Notes: generated from the sequence alone by a model not told the origin. A stretch of 64,000 bases of DNA from Yersinia bercovieri ATCC 43970 (GCF_013282745.1 NZ_CP054044.1:4154001-4218000); one strand, 5' to 3'. Positions 27,445 to 38,822 are shown, counted from the first letter of the stretch. Program-made: numbers and translations.

Positions 27445-29196
27445 ATGAATGGAATCCAGCATCTCATTACTCTGGATGGCGTTGAAAAGCGCTTCCCCGG
27501 ACTGGATCATCCTGCTGTCGCCAGCCTGACGACCGAGATCCGCAGTGGCGCGGTCACCGGTTTAGTCGGGCCGGATGGCGCCGGTAAAACCACCTTGCTG
27601 CGTATGTTGGCCGGCTTACTCAAACCCAGTCAGGGCAAGATGACAGTAGTGGGCCTCGATCCGCTGGAAAACGATCGGCAGTTGCACTCAATTCTCGGCT
27701 ATATGCCGCAGAAGTTTGGTTTATATGAAGATCTCACGGTGATGGAGAACCTGACGCTGTATGCCGATCTGCGCGGGGTGACCGGCGAACAGCGCCGCCA
27801 GACATTTGAACGCCTGCTGACCTTTACTGATTTGACCCGCTTTACTGAACGCTTAGCGGGCAAACTGTCCGGCGGGATGAAACAGAAGCTGGGCCTGGCC
27901 TGTACTCTGGTCGGTCAACCTAAAGTCCTGCTACTGGATGAGCCGGGTGTGGGGGTCGACCCCATCTCACGCCGCGAGTTATGGCGCATGGTGCATGAGT
28001 TGGCGAGCGACGGTATGCTCATCCTCTGGAGCACCTCCTATTTGGATGAAGCGGAACAGTGCCGTGAAGTCTTGCTGCTGAATGAGGGTCAATTGCTGTA
28101 TAGCGGTGCGCCGCAGAGTCTCACCCAGCGCATGAGTGGCCGGACAATTATGGTGGCCGCCCAAACGGGCACCCACCGCAAACTGTTGCAACACGCCCTC
28201 ACCTTGCCGCAGGTCAGTGACGGGGTGATTCAGGGGAGATATGTGCGACTGATCCTCAAGCCGGAGGTTGATCACCGCCAACTACTGCCCCTGCTCAATC
28301 AGCCCAATGCCGAGATGATGGAGGCTGAACCCCGCTTTGAAGATGCCTTTATCGACCTGTTGGGCGGTGGCCCAGCCAGTGAATCAGCACTGGCGAAAAT
28401 CATGCCGAAAGTGGAAGGCAGCCATGATGAGACGGTGATTGAAGCCCAAGAGTTAACCAAAAAATTTGGTGATTTCGCCGCCACTGACCATGTGAATTTT
28501 AAGGTGAAGCGCGGTGAGATTTTCGGCCTACTCGGGCCAAATGGTGCCGGTAAATCGACCACTTTTAAGATGATGTGTGGCCTGCTAGTACCCAGTTCCG
28601 GTAATGCATTGGTGCTGGGGATGGATCTGAAAACCAGCTCCGGCAAGGCGCGACAACATTTGGGCTATATGGCGCAAAAATTCTCGCTGTACGGCAATCT
28701 GACAGTTGAACAAAATCTAAAATTTTTCTCTGGTGTTTATGGCCTGCGAGGCAAAACGCAGCGCGACAAAATAGCAGACATGACCTCAGCCTTTAATTTT
28801 ACGCCGATTCTTAAGCAGACGCCGGACTCACTACCACTGGGGTTTAAACAGCGGCTGGCGCTAGCCTGCGCCTTGATGCATGAGCCGGATATCTTGTTTC
28901 TTGATGAGCCAACATCAGGGGTCGACCCGCTAACTCGCCGCGAGTTCTGGTTGCATATCAATGGGATGGTCGATAAAGGGGTGACCGTCATGGTGACCAC
29001 CCACTTTATGGATGAGGCGGAGTACTGCGACCGTATCGGGCTGGTTTACCGTGGCAAAATTATTGCGGCGGGCACACCGGATGAGCTAAAGCAGCAGGTG
29101 GCCACTGATGAAATTCTTAACCCATCAATGGAAGAGGCATTTATCGGGTTGGTTCAGCGCTATGACCAACAAAACGATCAGGAGCAATCGTCATGA
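27445..29196 (+). CDS. ybhF: Tandem ABC exporter ATPase YbhF
   Basis: The 583-residue protein is two fused ABC domains. The first has Walker [10 protein letters not shown] (42-50), signature LSGGMKQK and Walker [13 protein letters not shown]; the second has Walker [10 protein letters not shown], Walker [13 protein letters not shown]. In the second the signature position reads LPLGFKQR instead of LSGGQ, so only one composite site is likely to have a canonical signature, as is common in tandem half-sites of this family. It powers the YbhS/YbhR permease, a putative drug or cation exporter. Its stop overlaps the ybhS start (ATGA). Confidence 0.93.
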   Translation: MNGIQHLITLDGVEKRFPGLDHPAVASLTTEIRSGAVTGLVGPDGAGKTTLLRMLAGLLKPSQGKMTVVGLDPLENDRQLHSILGYMPQKFGLYEDLTVMENLTLYADLRGVTGEQRRQTFERLLTFTDLTRFTERLAGKLSGGMKQKLGLACTLVGQPKVLLLDEPGVGVDPISRRELWRMVHELASDGMLILWSTSYLDEAEQCREVLLLNEGQLLYSGAPQSLTQRMSGRTIMVAAQTGTHRKLLQHALTLPQVSDGVIQGRYVRLILKPEVDHRQLLPLLNQPNAEMMEAEPRFEDAFIDLLGGGPASESALAKIMPKVEGSHDETVIEAQELTKKFGDFAATDHVNFKVKRGEIFGLLGPNGAGKSTTFKMMCGLLVPSSGNALVLGMDLKTSSGKARQHLGYMAQKFSLYGNLTVEQNLKFFSGVYGLRGKTQRDKIADMTSAFNFTPILKQTPDSLPLGFKQRLALACALMHEPDILFLDEPTSGVDPLTRREFWLHINGMVDKGVTVMVTTHFMDEAEYCDRIGLVYRGKIIAAGTPDELKQQVATDEILNPSMEEAFIGLVQRYDQQNDQEQSS

Positions 29197-30398
29197 CCGA
29201 GCCACATCCATTACCAATAAATCAGTCGCCGACAAATAGATCGTCGGTAAATGAGGGCGAAACTTATCAGGACACCGGGTTTTCCTGGCGTCGCCTGCTT
29301 GCCTTATGCCGGAAAGAGACCCGCCAAATTCTACGTGATCCCAGCAGCGGGCTGATCGCCTTCGTCATCCCGCTGCTGCTGCTGTTTATTTTTGGCTATG
29401 GCATCAATCTGGACTCCAGCAAACTGCACCTCGGCATTTTAATGGAGCAGCAGAGCAAACCGGCGCAGGATCTGGCGAATGCCTTTGCCAGCTCGCCCTA
29501 TATTACGCCGCAAATCAGTGATAACCGTCCGGCACTGATTCAGGCAATGCAAGCGGGGAAAATTCGCGGCTTAATCGTCATTCCAAATGATTTTGCCGAG
29601 CAACTGGCGCGGCCAGAGAGTCAGGCGCCGATCCAGGTGATTACCGATGGCAGCGAGCCAAATACCGCCAACTTTGTGCAAGGCTACGCGCAAGGCGTGT
29701 GGCAACTCTGGCAGCAACAACAGGCGCAAAATCTAGGGCAAAAGAGTGATCCGCTGATTGAAGTTCAGGTTCGTTATTGGTTTAACCCCGCCGCCATCAG
29801 CCGACACTTTATTATTCCCGGCGCAATTACCATTATCATGACGGTCATTGGCGCAATTCTGACCTCACTGGTGATCGCCCGTGAATGGGAGCGCGGCACC
29901 ATGGAGGCGCTGCTGTCGACTCAGGTCACGCGCAGCGAGTTACTGCTATCAAAACTTATCCCCTATTACGTCCTCGGCATGATAGCCATGACACTCTGCA
30001 TGGTGGTGGCGATATTTATTCTGGGCGTGCCCTATCGCGGCTCACTGTGGATATTGTTTGTCATGACCAGCCTGTTTTTAGCCAGCACGCTGGGGATGGG
30101 GCTACTGATTTCAACCATCACCCGCAATCAATTCAATGCGGCCATGGTGGCACTGAACGCCGCATTTCTGCCGGCGGTGATGCTATCGGGCTTTATTTTC
30201 GAAATTGATAGCATGCCTGCGATAGTGCGCGCTGTGACCTATATCATTCCTGCCCGCTACTTTGTCAGCAGCCTGCAAACCCTATTCCTGGCGGGAAATA
30301 TCACAACCGTGTTGGTGGTTAATCTCCTGTTTCTGATAGCCTCGGCGGCCGTGTTTATCGGCCTGACGGCATGGAAAACGCAACGCAGATTAGATTAA
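29193..30398 (+). CDS. ybhS: ABC-2 type exporter permease YbhS
   Basis: The 401-residue permease has one N-terminal membrane helix ([20 protein letters not shown]), a large periplasmic domain (about 60-200, with [19 protein letters not shown]) and five C-terminal helices from [21 protein letters not shown]. It matches E. coli YbhS but carries a ~25-residue longer, polar N-terminus before [15 protein letters not shown]. Translationally coupled to ybhF; probably heterodimerises with YbhR. Confidence 0.92.
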   Translation: MTEPHPLPINQSPTNRSSVNEGETYQDTGFSWRRLLALCRKETRQILRDPSSGLIAFVIPLLLLFIFGYGINLDSSKLHLGILMEQQSKPAQDLANAFASSPYITPQISDNRPALIQAMQAGKIRGLIVIPNDFAEQLARPESQAPIQVITDGSEPNTANFVQGYAQGVWQLWQQQQAQNLGQKSDPLIEVQVRYWFNPAAISRHFIIPGAITIIMTVIGAILTSLVIAREWERGTMEALLSTQVTRSELLLSKLIPYYVLGMIAMTLCMVVAIFILGVPYRGSLWILFVMTSLFLASTLGMGLLISTITRNQFNAAMVALNAAFLPAVMLSGFIFEIDSMPAIVRAVTYIIPARYFVSSLQTLFLAGNITTVLVVNLLFLIASAAVFIGLTAWKTQRRLD

Positions 30399-30430
30399 GC
30401 ATCGGTGAGATTAAAGGAAGGAAGCAAAAT

Positions 30431-31537
30431 ATGTTTCATCGCCTCTACACATTGATTATTAAAGAGTTACAGTCGCTATTACGCGAACCGCAAACCCGTG
30501 CGATATTAATCATGCCGGTGATATTGCAGGTGATCTTATTCCCGTTCGCCGCCACTTTGGAAGTGACCAACGCCACTATCGCCATTTACAGCGAAGATAG
30601 CGGCAAAGCCTCGGTGGAACTCACCCAGCGCTTGGCGAAAGCCGAAGCATTTTCCCATGTGTTGCTGCTGCATAGCCCGCAAGAGATCCAACCGGTGATT
30701 GATAACCAGAAAGCGCTGCTGTTAATTCGCTTCCCGGAACAATTCAGTGCGGATTTGGCGAACGGTAAAACCACTCAGTTACAGTTAGTGCTGGATGGGC
30801 GCAACTCTAATAGTGCGCAGATTGCGGCGAACTACATTCAGCAAATCGTGCGTGATTACCAGCTAGAGCTAACCGCTGGCCAAATTAAGCCCAATAACAG
30901 TGAGTTAGTAATTCGAAATTGGTATAACCCAAATCTGGACTACAAATGGTTTGTAGTGCCGTCATTGATTGCGATGATAACTACCATCGGCGTACTGATT
31001 GTGACTGCACTCTCGGTGGCGCGTGAGCGCGAGCAAGGCACTCTGGAACAGTTGCTGGTCTCCCCACTGACCACCTGGCAGATTTTTATCGGCAAGGCCG
31101 TTCCGGCGCTGATTGTTGCCGCCTTCCAGGCAAGTATCGTGTTGTTTATTGGCATCTTTTTCTACCAGATCCCGTTTGCCGGCTCACTGGCACTATTTTA
31201 CGGCACCATGCTGCTCTATGGGCTGTCATTAGTGGGTTTTGGCTTGCTAATCTCATCACTGTGCTCCACTCAGCAGCAGGCATTTATCGGCGTGTTTGTG
31301 TTTATGATGCCGGCGATCCTACTTTCTGGTTATGTCTCGCCAGTAGAGAACATGCCAGTTTGGCTACAAAACATCACTTGGATAAATCCTATTCGCCACT
31401 TTACTGATATCACCAAACAGATTTATCTCAAGGATGCCAGTTTCGATATTATCTGGCACAGTTTGTGGCCGCTGTTGGTGATCACCGCCACGACGGGGAG
31501 TGCGGCTTATGGGATGTTTAGGCGGAAAATAGCCTAA
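30431..31537 (+). CDS. ybhR: ABC-2 type exporter permease YbhR
   Basis: The 368-residue permease is the second membrane subunit of the YbhGFSR exporter, with the same topology as YbhS: helix near 20-45 ([20 protein letters not shown]), periplasmic domain, then five helices from [20 protein letters not shown]. Start ATG 30431 ([17 protein letters not shown]) is chosen because it equals the E. coli start and length and is preceded by AAAGGAAGGAAG; the frame is open 20 codons further into ybhS. Followed by a hairpin at 31600-31622. Confidence 0.93.
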   Translation: MFHRLYTLIIKELQSLLREPQTRAILIMPVILQVILFPFAATLEVTNATIAIYSEDSGKASVELTQRLAKAEAFSHVLLLHSPQEIQPVIDNQKALLLIRFPEQFSADLANGKTTQLQLVLDGRNSNSAQIAANYIQQIVRDYQLELTAGQIKPNNSELVIRNWYNPNLDYKWFVVPSLIAMITTIGVLIVTALSVAREREQGTLEQLLVSPLTTWQIFIGKAVPALIVAAFQASIVLFIGIFFYQIPFAGSLALFYGTMLLYGLSLVGFGLLISSLCSTQQQAFIGVFVFMMPAILLSGYVSPVENMPVWLQNITWINPIRHFTDITKQIYLKDASFDIIWHSLWPLLVITATTGSAAYGMFRRKIA

Positions 31538-31599
31538 GGGATTAAGTTTAGTTGGCAGGGGATCAGATCTGGTTTCAGTTGATATTCGGCCCAAACAAA

Positions 31600-31622
31600 A
31601 AGGACACCAGATTGGTGTCCTT
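31600..31622 (+). terminator. Terminator after ybhR
   Basis: AAGGACACC and GGTGTCCTT form a perfect 9-bp stem around a 5-nt loop, 62 nt after the ybhR stop. The symmetric A and T flanks allow action in both directions. Confidence 0.65.
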
Positions 31623-31658
31623 CAGACTACTGACAAAACCCGATGACGCGATCTGGAA

Positions 31659-31762
31659 CGGAGAGGACGGATAGAAGAGTAAAGCGTCCGCGCCAAGGAT
31701 GGCGCGGCTCGAGCCTCCAGGGATGGATTGACGGCGTCTTTACGATCTAGCTGTTCTCTCCG
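31659..31762. repeat. Long palindromic intergenic element between ybhR and ybhL
   Basis: This 104-bp element can fold into one long hairpin. The outer 17-bp arms (31659-31675 and 31746-31762) pair at 14 positions, starting with CGGAGAG/CTCTCCG. Inside are GTAAAG (31679) pairing with CTTTAC (31738), the perfect hairpin CGCGCC-AAGGAT-GGCGCG (31689-31706) and the palindrome GGCTCGAGCC (31706-31715). Size, compactness and site between convergent genes fit the ERIC-like or Yersinia palindromic repeats. Only one copy was noticed in this window, so repeat status is inferred. Confidence 0.6.
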
Positions 31763-31837
31763 CAACCGGCACTTTATCAATAACCTCGTGTCCTTCTTCA
31801 AAACCTCAAGCCACCAGCTTAAGCTGGCGACGTCCTA

Positions 31838-32548
31838 TTAACGACGGTTGCCGAAAATCCGCAACAACATCAGGAACAGGTTGATAAAATCAAGATACAG
31901 GGTCAATGCGCCGACGATAGAGTATTTGCGGAAGCTATCTTTATCGTTAGCATCTAGCTGTGCACCCATATTTTTCAGCTTCTGGGTGTCATACGCGGTC
32001 AAGCCAACAAACACCAACACGCCGATATAGGTCACAGCCCACATTAAGGCTGGGCTTTTCAGCCAGATATTAACAACCGATGCCAGAACGATACCGATCA
32101 GACCCATAAACAGCATGCTGCCCATGCCGCTCAAATCGCGCTTGGTGGTGTAACCGTAGAAGCTCATCGCGCCAAACATACCCGCACAAATGATAAAGGT
32201 GCTGGCAATGGAGGCACCGGTATACATGATCAATACACTCGAGAGTGTAAGACCCGTTAACGCGGAATAGAGCATAAACAAGCTGGTTGCCATCGAACCA
32301 CTCAGGCGATTAACCATGCCAGAAATCACAAACACCAAACCTAACTGAGCAATAATCAGCCCGAAAAAGGTGATTTGGCTAGAGAAGATAAAGTTAAGTA
32401 CCGCAGGGGTATTCGCTGCGTACCAGGCGACAACCGCCGTTAATAACAGACCACAGGTCATCCAGCCGTATACCTGCGCCATATATGCCTGAATGCCAGT
32501 GTTGGCACGTTCGACAATAGAACCATTAGAGCGTGGATAGCGATCCAT
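31838..32548 (-). CDS. ybhL: BAX inhibitor-1 family membrane protein YbhL
   Basis: The 236-residue inner-membrane protein has seven hydrophobic segments and the BI-1/YccA family features: AQVYGWMTCGLLLTA near the N-terminus and the DxxDxQKLK-like TAYDTQKLKNMG segment, with acidic pore residues at the C-terminal end (DFINLFLMLLRIFG). BI-1 relatives conduct or leak calcium in a pH-dependent manner; the bacterial role is unknown. Start 32548 (MDRYPRSNGS) matches E. coli. It is transcribed alone, downstream of the moa operon. Confidence 0.93.
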   Translation of the reverse strand: MDRYPRSNGSIVERANTGIQAYMAQVYGWMTCGLLLTAVVAWYAANTPAVLNFIFSSQITFFGLIIAQLGLVFVISGMVNRLSGSMATSLFMLYSALTGLTLSSVLIMYTGASIASTFIICAGMFGAMSFYGYTTKRDLSGMGSMLFMGLIGIVLASVVNIWLKSPALMWAVTYIGVLVFVGLTAYDTQKLKNMGAQLDANDKDSFRKYSIVGALTLYLDFINLFLMLLRIFGNRR

Positions 32549-32691
32549 GGTAGTTACCTTATGCATATAAATAATGAAACAGGCTATCAACTGACAGCCC
32601 ACCGACTCTTTTAGGTTACCACAGAACCACCCTAAACAAGGGAGTAAAAATAGGCATTTAGCACTGATCTTTACATGGGTTTACGTACCAT

Positions 32692-33147
32692 TTACCAACG
32701 CTTAGCGGCCGCATGATCACTGTCCCGCGATTCAACCCAACGCTCACCCTGCGCAGTAGCTTCCCGTTTCCAAAAAGGCGCACGCGTTTTAAGGTAATCC
32801 ATAATGAATTCAGCCGCATCAAACGCCATGCCACGATGAGCACTGGTCACGCCGACAAAGACGATTTCATCACCGGGGAATAGCGGCCCGACGCGGTGGA
32901 TCACGGCGACCCGCTGTAAGGCCCAACGACTACGAGCCTCGGTAATAATCTCAGCCAGCGCTCTCTCGGTCATGCCGGGGTAGTGTTCCAGCGTCAATGC
33001 ACTGACACTCTCACCCAAATTGTGGTTGCGCACTTTGCCGGTAAAGGTCACAACGGCACCATCTTCATCACACTGCGATAACCAATGATATTCATCGCCG
33101 ACGTTAAACGCTTCTGGCCCAACGTAGATTCGGGTGTGATCCATCAT
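32692..33147 (-). CDS. moaE: Molybdopterin synthase large subunit MoaE
   Basis: The 151-residue catalytic subunit joins MoaD to convert cyclic pyranopterin monophosphate to molybdopterin. Conserved blocks: GAVVTFTGKVRNHN, LEHYPGMTE, HRVGPLFPGDEIVFVGV and YLKTRAPFWKRE with the active-site lysines. It overlaps moaD (TGATG), so ATG 33147 or the next codon 33144 is the start; a TTG at 33150 is unlikely. Last gene of moaACDE (moaB is missing here). Confidence 0.95.
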   Translation of the reverse strand: MMDHTRIYVGPEAFNVGDEYHWLSQCDEDGAVVTFTGKVRNHNLGESVSALTLEHYPGMTERALAEIITEARSRWALQRVAVIHRVGPLFPGDEIVFVGVTSAHRGMAFDAAEFIMDYLKTRAPFWKREATAQGERWVESRDSDHAAAKRW

Positions 33148-33392
33148 CAACCCCCGGTTACCGGTGGGAAGAAAGCCACTTCATCACCCGCTACCAGTGG
33201 ATGCTGGGCGCTAACTAATGATTGATTGACCGCCGTGAGCAACTTGCCCTCTTCAAGTGCTAACTGCCAGCGCTCACCTCGTTGACACAGCGACTGTCGC
33301 AGGGCTTCGACGGTGGGAAACTCCGCGGCCAGTTGCAGGCGGTCAGTGCCCACCAATTCACGTACTTGAGCAAAAAAGAGGATCTGAATCAT
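33147..33392 (-). CDS. moaD: Molybdopterin synthase sulfur carrier subunit MoaD
   Basis: The 81-residue ubiquitin-like protein ends in the required diglycine (FFPPVTGG). The C-terminal glycine is adenylylated by MoeB and turned into the thiocarboxylate that donates sulfur. ATG 33392 overlaps the moaC stop (ATGA) and the stop overlaps moaE, so translation is coupled on both sides and keeps MoaD:MoaE near 1:1. Confidence 0.95.
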   Translation of the reverse strand: MIQILFFAQVRELVGTDRLQLAAEFPTVEALRQSLCQRGERWQLALEEGKLLTAVNQSLVSAQHPLVAGDEVAFFPPVTGG

Positions 33393-33868
33393 GGGTTCAC
33401 CTTAAAATCACCGGACTTCCCGCCACTTTTCGCCAGCAGGCGAACCGGGCCAATTATCATATCTTTTTGTACCGCTTTGCACATATCGTAAATGGTCAGC
33501 GCCGCCACTGAAGCCGCCGTCAGGGCTTCCATTTCGACCCCAGTTTTGCCGGTCAGGCGGCAGCAGGACTCAATACGCACCCGGTTGTGCTCTGGCTGCG
33601 CTTCCAGTTGAACCTCCACTTTGGTCAGCAGTAGCGGATGACACAGAGGGATCAGTTCCCAAGTGCGCTTAGCGGCTTGGATGCCGGCAATTCGTGCCGT
33701 GGCAAACACGTCACCTTTGTGGTGGCTACCCTCAATAATCATGGCCAGGGTCGCCGCCTGCATCTCAACAAAAGCTTCCGCCCGCGCTTCGCGCACGGTT
33801 TCGGCTTTAGCGGACACATCCACCATGTGGGCTTCGCCTGCGGCGTTGATGTGGGTCAGTTGTGTCAT
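33389..33868 (-). CDS. moaC: Cyclic pyranopterin monophosphate synthase MoaC
   Basis: The 159-residue enzyme works after MoaA to form cyclic pyranopterin monophosphate from 3',8-cyclo-GTP. Family blocks: [66 protein letters not shown] and [16 protein letters not shown], including the catalytic Lys and His pair. It follows moaA after 32 bp and overlaps moaD. Confidence 0.95.
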   Translation of the reverse strand: MTQLTHINAAGEAHMVDVSAKAETVREARAEAFVEMQAATLAMIIEGSHHKGDVFATARIAGIQAAKRTWELIPLCHPLLLTKVEVQLEAQPEHNRVRIESCCRLTGKTGVEMEALTAASVAALTIYDMCKAVQKDMIIGPVRLLAKSGGKSGDFKVNP

Positions 33869-33900
33869 AAGTCAATCCTTCGTGCTGACGTTTTAGGGCA

Positions 33901-34881
33901 TTAGCCGCCAATAAACGATAAGTTCTGCGTAATGCCGCTGTTGCCCTGATGCAAAAAGTGGGTCTGTTTTTTGGTTTGCAGTGCACTCTGAATCCGTGCC
34001 ATCAACTCATCTTGCTGATCGTCGCTACCCAGCAGATCACGCAGCGTAATGCCCTGTTCGCCAAATAAGCATAGATGCAGATTCCCCAGCGCTGAAACAC
34101 GCAAGCGGTTACAACTGGCGCAGAACTCTTTTTCGTACGGCATAATTAGCCCCACTTCCCCCAAGTAATCAGGGTGATGGAAGACCTGAGCCGGGCCATC
34201 ACTGCGCGCACGCTCTTTCTGCTGCCAACCTTGCTGGAGTAATTGCTGGCGGATGACGCCACCGGAGATATGATGTTTGCGGAACAGATTACCGCCCTCG
34301 CCGGTTTCCATCAGTTCAATAAATCGCAGTTGGATCGGTCGCGGTTTTATCCAATTCAGGAAGGCGCTCAAATTGCGATCATTGACATCGCGCATCAACA
34401 CCGCATTGATTTTGACTTTGTCAAAACCGGCCTCAAAAGCCGCATCAATGCCTTGCATGACTTGATGAAATTTATCTTGCCCAGTGATGGCATGAAATTG
34501 CCGTGGGTCGAGGCTATCGACACTGACGTTAATCGCCGTCAGCCCAGCTTGCCGCCATTGTGCGGCATCACGCGCTAAACGATAACCATTGGTGGTCACC
34601 GCTAATGTGCGGATCGCGGGATTTTGCCGGATAGTGGCGATAATATCGGTAAAATCACGCCGCATAGAGGGTTCACCACCGGTCAGGCGGATTTTTTCCG
34701 TTCCCAACAGAGCAAAGGCGCGGCTAACGCGGCTTATCTCGTCAAGGTTCAGAAAACTTTTTAGCCCGTCGGGGCGATAGCCATCGGGCAGACAGTAGGT
34801 GCAGCGAAAGTTGCACACGTCGGTGATCGATAGGCGCAAATAATAGAACTTGCGCGCAAATGCGTCAGTAAGTTGTACCAT
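33901..34881 (-). CDS. moaA: GTP 3',8-cyclase MoaA
   Basis: The 326-residue radical-SAM enzyme starts molybdenum cofactor synthesis. The N-terminal cluster motif is C23-x3-C27-x2-C30 (CNFRCTYC). The C-terminal cluster motif CASCNRL plus a third Cys (NLHLCLFG) and the terminal SFIGG diglycine are both present. Start ATG 34881 ([11 protein letters not shown]) has AAAGGTG upstream; the frame remains open another 15 codons into the riboswitch and is not used. The window lacks moaB between moaA and moaC, unlike E. coli. Confidence 0.95.
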   Translation of the reverse strand: MVQLTDAFARKFYYLRLSITDVCNFRCTYCLPDGYRPDGLKSFLNLDEISRVSRAFALLGTEKIRLTGGEPSMRRDFTDIIATIRQNPAIRTLAVTTNGYRLARDAAQWRQAGLTAINVSVDSLDPRQFHAITGQDKFHQVMQGIDAAFEAGFDKVKINAVLMRDVNDRNLSAFLNWIKPRPIQLRFIELMETGEGGNLFRKHHISGGVIRQQLLQQGWQQKERARSDGPAQVFHHPDYLGEVGLIMPYEKEFCASCNRLRVSALGNLHLCLFGEQGITLRDLLGSDDQQDELMARIQSALQTKKQTHFLHQGNSGITQNLSFIGG

Positions 34882-34892
34882 AACACCTTTCC

Positions 34893-35022
34893 AAATACGG
34901 GAGATGCAGGCATTTCTACCTCGCACCCTGGTGGCTTAAAGCCACGGCCAGAGCATCATATTGCCGGTAAACGAAAAACGTATTCGCGACACCGGACAAC
35001 GTAGACACCAAGGCTAGGAGTT
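34893..35022 (-). ncRNA. Moco (molybdenum cofactor) riboswitch-like leader of moaA
   Basis: The 130-nt leader, read leftward, begins ACTCCTAGCC and has a long imperfect stem with CCGGTGTCGCG and TTTACCGGC arms. A strong P3-type hairpin CTGGCCGTGGC-TTTAA-GCCACCAGGG follows, then GGTGCGAGGTAGAAATGC and CTGCATCTCCCGT just before the moaA ribosome site. This order of conserved segments is that of the Moco RNA motif known upstream of E. coli moaA. I judged it by eye without a covariance model. Confidence 0.65.
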
Positions 35023-35422
35023 TATGTTCAGTCGCAGTTTGTGCACTGTACTGAACCATGGTTTTAAAAAGTGGAGTCAATAACAGCAGCAACAGGCTAA
35101 AAACCCCACTTTTCCTCAAGATTCTAACGCTAAAACGACAGGATAGCCAATCGCAGTTTTTCGCTATATATTTTTATATACAACGACTTAGCTAATACAA
35201 CTCACGGTGATTGATAATTATTTTACTGACGGCTAATACCTTGTTTAAAATCACGAAAATCATGACTTTTATCGCGTTGTCGCGACAAATCCGTTAACTT
35301 ATGCAGCAATTCCACCATTAGCGATACCCAATAGATTTCAAGGTGCATAAAGGCACCTACAATTGAAAAGATGGCAGGTATCCGTAATTAGAACCAAGCA
35401 ACAATATTTAGACAGGAAAAAT

Positions 35423-36346
35423 ATGCGAAATCGCACATTAGCGGATCTCGATCGGGTGGTTGCATTAGGCGGCGGTCATGGACTGGGCCGCGTGATGTCA
35501 GCCCTCTCCCCTTTAGGCTCGCGCCTGACAGGTATTGTTACCACCACCGATAATGGCGGTTCGACCGGGCGCATACGCCGTTCAGAAGGCGGAATTGCCT
35601 GGGGCGATACCCGAAACTGCCTTAATCAATTGATTACTGAGCCAAGTGTGGCCTCTGCCATGTTCGAATACCGATTTACTGGTAATGGTGAATTGGCGGG
35701 CCACAATCTGGGAAATCTAATGCTCAAAGCACTGGATCATCTTAGTATTCGGCCAATTGAAGCCATCAATCTGGTACGTAGCTTGCTGAAAGTGGATGCC
35801 TGGCTCATCCCAATGTCCGAACACCCGGTAGATTTGCTGGCTATCGATAGTGAAGGACACCCGGTTTATGGTGAGGTGAATATCGACCAGTTAGCTCAGA
35901 TGCCGCAAGAGATGCTGTTGTCACCTCATGTCCACGCGACGCGGGAGGCAATCGAAGCCATTGGTCAGGCAGATGTCATTCTGATCGGCCCCGGCAGCTT
36001 TTTAACCAGCCTGATGCCACTGCTGCTGCTGGATGATTTAACCCAAGCTTTACGCCGCAGCTCTGCCAGTATGATCTATATTGGCAATCTGGGACGCGAA
36101 CTAAGTGTGGCGGCGGCGGCGCTCTCACTGCAAGAAAAACTGGCTATTATGGAGAGCAAAATTGGCCGCAAAATTATTGATGCGGCAATTGTCAGCCCAC
36201 AGATTGATATCAGTGGCGTAACAGATCGAATTATTGTCCAGCAACCGCTGGAAGCTAAAGATATTCCTTATCGCCATGACCGCGAGCTACTGCGTCTGGC
36301 ACTGGAAGCCACTTTGCAACAACTGGGTGGTACTGCTTCCACCTAG
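35423..36346 (+). CDS. ybhK: YvcK-family protein YbhK
   Basis: The 307-residue protein of the gluconeogenesis factor (YvcK/YbhK) / CofD-like family has the nucleotide-binding GGGHGLGR near residue 16, [34 protein letters not shown] and [16 protein letters not shown]. Bacillus YvcK binds UDP-sugars and affects cell shape and carbon use; the E. coli role is not settled. Start 35423 ([11 protein letters not shown]) is the same as in E. coli and has ACAGGAAAA upstream. The 35023-35422 gap otherwise shows nothing I can name. Confidence 0.92.
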   Translation: MRNRTLADLDRVVALGGGHGLGRVMSALSPLGSRLTGIVTTTDNGGSTGRIRRSEGGIAWGDTRNCLNQLITEPSVASAMFEYRFTGNGELAGHNLGNLMLKALDHLSIRPIEAINLVRSLLKVDAWLIPMSEHPVDLLAIDSEGHPVYGEVNIDQLAQMPQEMLLSPHVHATREAIEAIGQADVILIGPGSFLTSLMPLLLLDDLTQALRRSSASMIYIGNLGRELSVAAAALSLQEKLAIMESKIGRKIIDAAIVSPQIDISGVTDRIIVQQPLEAKDIPYRHDRELLRLALEATLQQLGGTAST

Positions 36347-36352
36347 AATGAG

Positions 36353-36610
36353 CTAAGAGCGTGACTCCCTGGATTTAGCCTGCAACGCCGCATTATCAAT
36401 GGTATGGATATAGAGTGCTTCCACTTTAGCCCGTGCCCATGGGGTACGGCGCAAAAACTTCAGGCTAGATTTAATGCTGGGATCACTGGTGAAACAGTTG
36501 ATCTGGATACGGTATCCCAGCTCCTCCCAGCCATAGTGCTCCACCAATTTGGTCAGCAATTGCTCCAGCGTAATACCGTGCAGCGGGTCTTTGGATAAGT
36601 GATCACTCAT
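36353..36610 (-). CDS. VF530 family (DUF2132) DNA-binding-like protein
   Basis: This 85-residue soluble protein has the family text [25 protein letters not shown], then [32 protein letters not shown]. The VF530 fold resembles SAP/helix-turn-helix-type DNA-binding proteins but the function is unknown. It converges on ybhK, with the stop codons 6 bp apart. Between it and uvrB (same strand) lies a 119-bp gap downstream of uvrB. Confidence 0.88.
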   Translation of the reverse strand: MSDHLSKDPLHGITLEQLLTKLVEHYGWEELGYRIQINCFTSDPSIKSSLKFLRRTPWARAKVEALYIHTIDNAALQAKSRESRS

Positions 36611-36729
36611 TATTTATCTCACACTTTATTAGGTGACAATTTTATCAGCCGCACACAGTAATCAGGATTGGCTGATGCGACAAGCAAAATTCCCGATTAA
36701 TCACCCGTTCCCTTAGCGAGCTAAGTTCA

Positions 36730-38742
36730 TCAGGAGATGGCGATAAACTGTTGCCGCAATTGATGAACTTGATCACGTAGTTCTGCCGCCTGCTCAAACT
36801 CCAGATTCTGCGCGTAAGTGTACATTTTGGCTTCCAACTCGCGGATTTTCTGATCCAGTGCTTTCGGTGGTAATGACATGTAATTATTAGGATCTGCCGC
36901 TTTACCACCCCGCCCTTTCCCTTTACCACGGGTAGAGGGTTGACCCAGTTGTAGCAGGTCACCAATTTTCTTATTAAGCCCCTGCGGAATAATGCCACGC
37001 TCTTCATTGTAAGCTTGTTGTTTAGCGCGCCGCCGCTCCGTTTCACTAATGGCTTTTTCCATCGAGGCGGTAATTCGGTCACCATAGAGAATGGCTTTGC
37101 CATTGAGGTTACGTGCCGCGCGGCCAATGGTCTGGATTAAGGAGCGTTCAGAGCGCAGGAAACCCTCTTTATCGGCGTCGAGAATAGCAACCAGTGAAAC
37201 TTCTGGCATATCCAACCCCTCCCGCAGCAAGTTGATGCCCACCAGCACATCAAACTCACCCAGACGTAAATCACGAATAATCTCTACCCGCTCCACGGTA
37301 TCGATATCCGAATGCAGGTAACGCACCCGTGCACCATGCTCGGTGAGATACTCAGTCAGATCCTCAGCCATTCGTTTGGTCAAGGTGGTCACCAGCACCC
37401 GCTCATTAATCGCAGCACGAATACGGATCTCGGATAACAGATCATCTACTTGCGTGGCGACAGGCCGTACTTCAATCAATGGGTCAAGCAGGCCGGTCGG
37501 CCGCACCACTTGCTCAATGATATCACCACCGGACTTCTCCAGTTCATACTTGCCCGGCGTTGCTGAAACATAAATAGTTTGTGGTGCCGAGGCCTCGAAC
37601 TCTTCAAAACGCATCGGGCGGTTATCCAGTGCCGATGGCAACCGGAATCCATACTCGACCAGTGTCTCTTTACGTGAACGGTCACCTTTGTACATGCCGC
37701 CAATTTGCGGAATAGTCACGTGGGACTCATCGACAATCAGCAAACCATCGGCGGGCAGATAGTCGAATAGCGTCGGCGGCGGCTCACCCGGGCCGCGCCC
37801 CGAAAGGTAGCGGGAGTAGTTTTCGATGCCGGAGCAATAGCCCAACTCATTCATCATTTCGAGGTCAAACTGAGTCCGCTGAGCAATGCGCTGCTCTTCT
37901 AACAGTTTATTGTTGTCTAACAGTACCTTACGCCGTTCAGCCAGTTCGACTTTGATCTCTTCCATGGCCTGTAAAATGCGCTCTCTTGGGGTCACATAGT
38001 GCGTTTTCGGATAAACCGTAAAACGTGGCACCTCATGCTGCAACTGGCCGGTCAGTGGATCAAATATCGAGAGCCGTTCAACCTCTTCATCGAACAATTC
38101 AACCCGCAGCGCCCACTCATCAGACTCGGCAGGGAAGATGTCGATAACCTCACCACGCACTCGAAAAGTACCCCGTTGAAACACTTGATCATTACGGCTG
38201 TATTGCAACTCTGATAAGCGGCGTAATATTGAGCGCTGATCGATAATCATGCCCTTGGTCAGATGCAGCATCATTTTCAGGTATAAATCGGGGTCACCCA
38301 AACCATAAATGGCGGAGACCGAGGCCACCACAATCACATCTCGCCGCTCCAGCAGTGCTTTGGTGGCGGACAGCCGCATTTGCTCGATATGTTCGTTTAC
38401 CGAGGCATCTTTTTCGATAAAGGTGTCGGAGCTGGGGACGTAGGCTTCGGGTTGATAATAATCATAGTAGGAGACGAAATACTCTACCGCGTTATCGGGG
38501 AAAAACTCTTTCATCTCGCCATAAAGCTGGGCGGCCAATGTCTTATTCGGTGCCAGCACCATAGTTGGCCGATTTAAGTCAGCAATGACATTGGCGACCG
38601 TAAAGGTTTTACCTGATCCCGTCACCCCTAACAGTGTCTGGTGGGCCAGACCATTCTCCAGCCCCTCCTCCAGTTTACGAATGGCATCAGGTTGATCGCC
38701 CGCAGGCTTAAACTCAGAATGTAGTTTGAATGCTTTACTCAT
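36730..38742 (-). CDS. uvrB: Excinuclease ABC subunit B, UvrB
   Basis: The 670-residue DNA damage verification helicase has Walker [11 protein letters not shown], the beta-hairpin [20 protein letters not shown] that is inserted between DNA strands, the DESH Walker B motif, [19 protein letters not shown], and motif [13 protein letters not shown]-terminal UVR domain (about 630-668) recruits UvrC. Start 38742 ([11 protein letters not shown]) matches the family; the frame runs 37 codons further, through the LexA box, and is not used. Length is close to the E. coli 673. Confidence 0.96.
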   Translation of the reverse strand: MSKAFKLHSEFKPAGDQPDAIRKLEEGLENGLAHQTLLGVTGSGKTFTVANVIADLNRPTMVLAPNKTLAAQLYGEMKEFFPDNAVEYFVSYYDYYQPEAYVPSSDTFIEKDASVNEHIEQMRLSATKALLERRDVIVVASVSAIYGLGDPDLYLKMMLHLTKGMIIDQRSILRRLSELQYSRNDQVFQRGTFRVRGEVIDIFPAESDEWALRVELFDEEVERLSIFDPLTGQLQHEVPRFTVYPKTHYVTPRERILQAMEEIKVELAERRKVLLDNNKLLEEQRIAQRTQFDLEMMNELGYCSGIENYSRYLSGRGPGEPPPTLFDYLPADGLLIVDESHVTIPQIGGMYKGDRSRKETLVEYGFRLPSALDNRPMRFEEFEASAPQTIYVSATPGKYELEKSGGDIIEQVVRPTGLLDPLIEVRPVATQVDDLLSEIRIRAAINERVLVTTLTKRMAEDLTEYLTEHGARVRYLHSDIDTVERVEIIRDLRLGEFDVLVGINLLREGLDMPEVSLVAILDADKEGFLRSERSLIQTIGRAARNLNGKAILYGDRITASMEKAISETERRRAKQQAYNEERGIIPQGLNKKIGDLLQLGQPSTRGKGKGRGGKAADPNNYMSLPPKALDQKIRELEAKMYTYAQNLEFEQAAELRDQVHQLRQQFIAIS

Positions 38743-38822
38743 CAATTTGCTACCCGCCGGAGGAACACACACTATCAGGAGGCTAATTATGAAAGCCCCA
38801 TAAAATTTTGCCACCCCTATGA

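Noticed and set aside
34916..35119. 67-codon minus-strand frame upstream of moaA
   Set aside because: Overlaps the structured Moco-type leader; the sequence is better explained as RNA.
36645..37127. 160-codon minus-strand frame
   Set aside because: Overlaps the uvrB 3' end in another frame; no homology.
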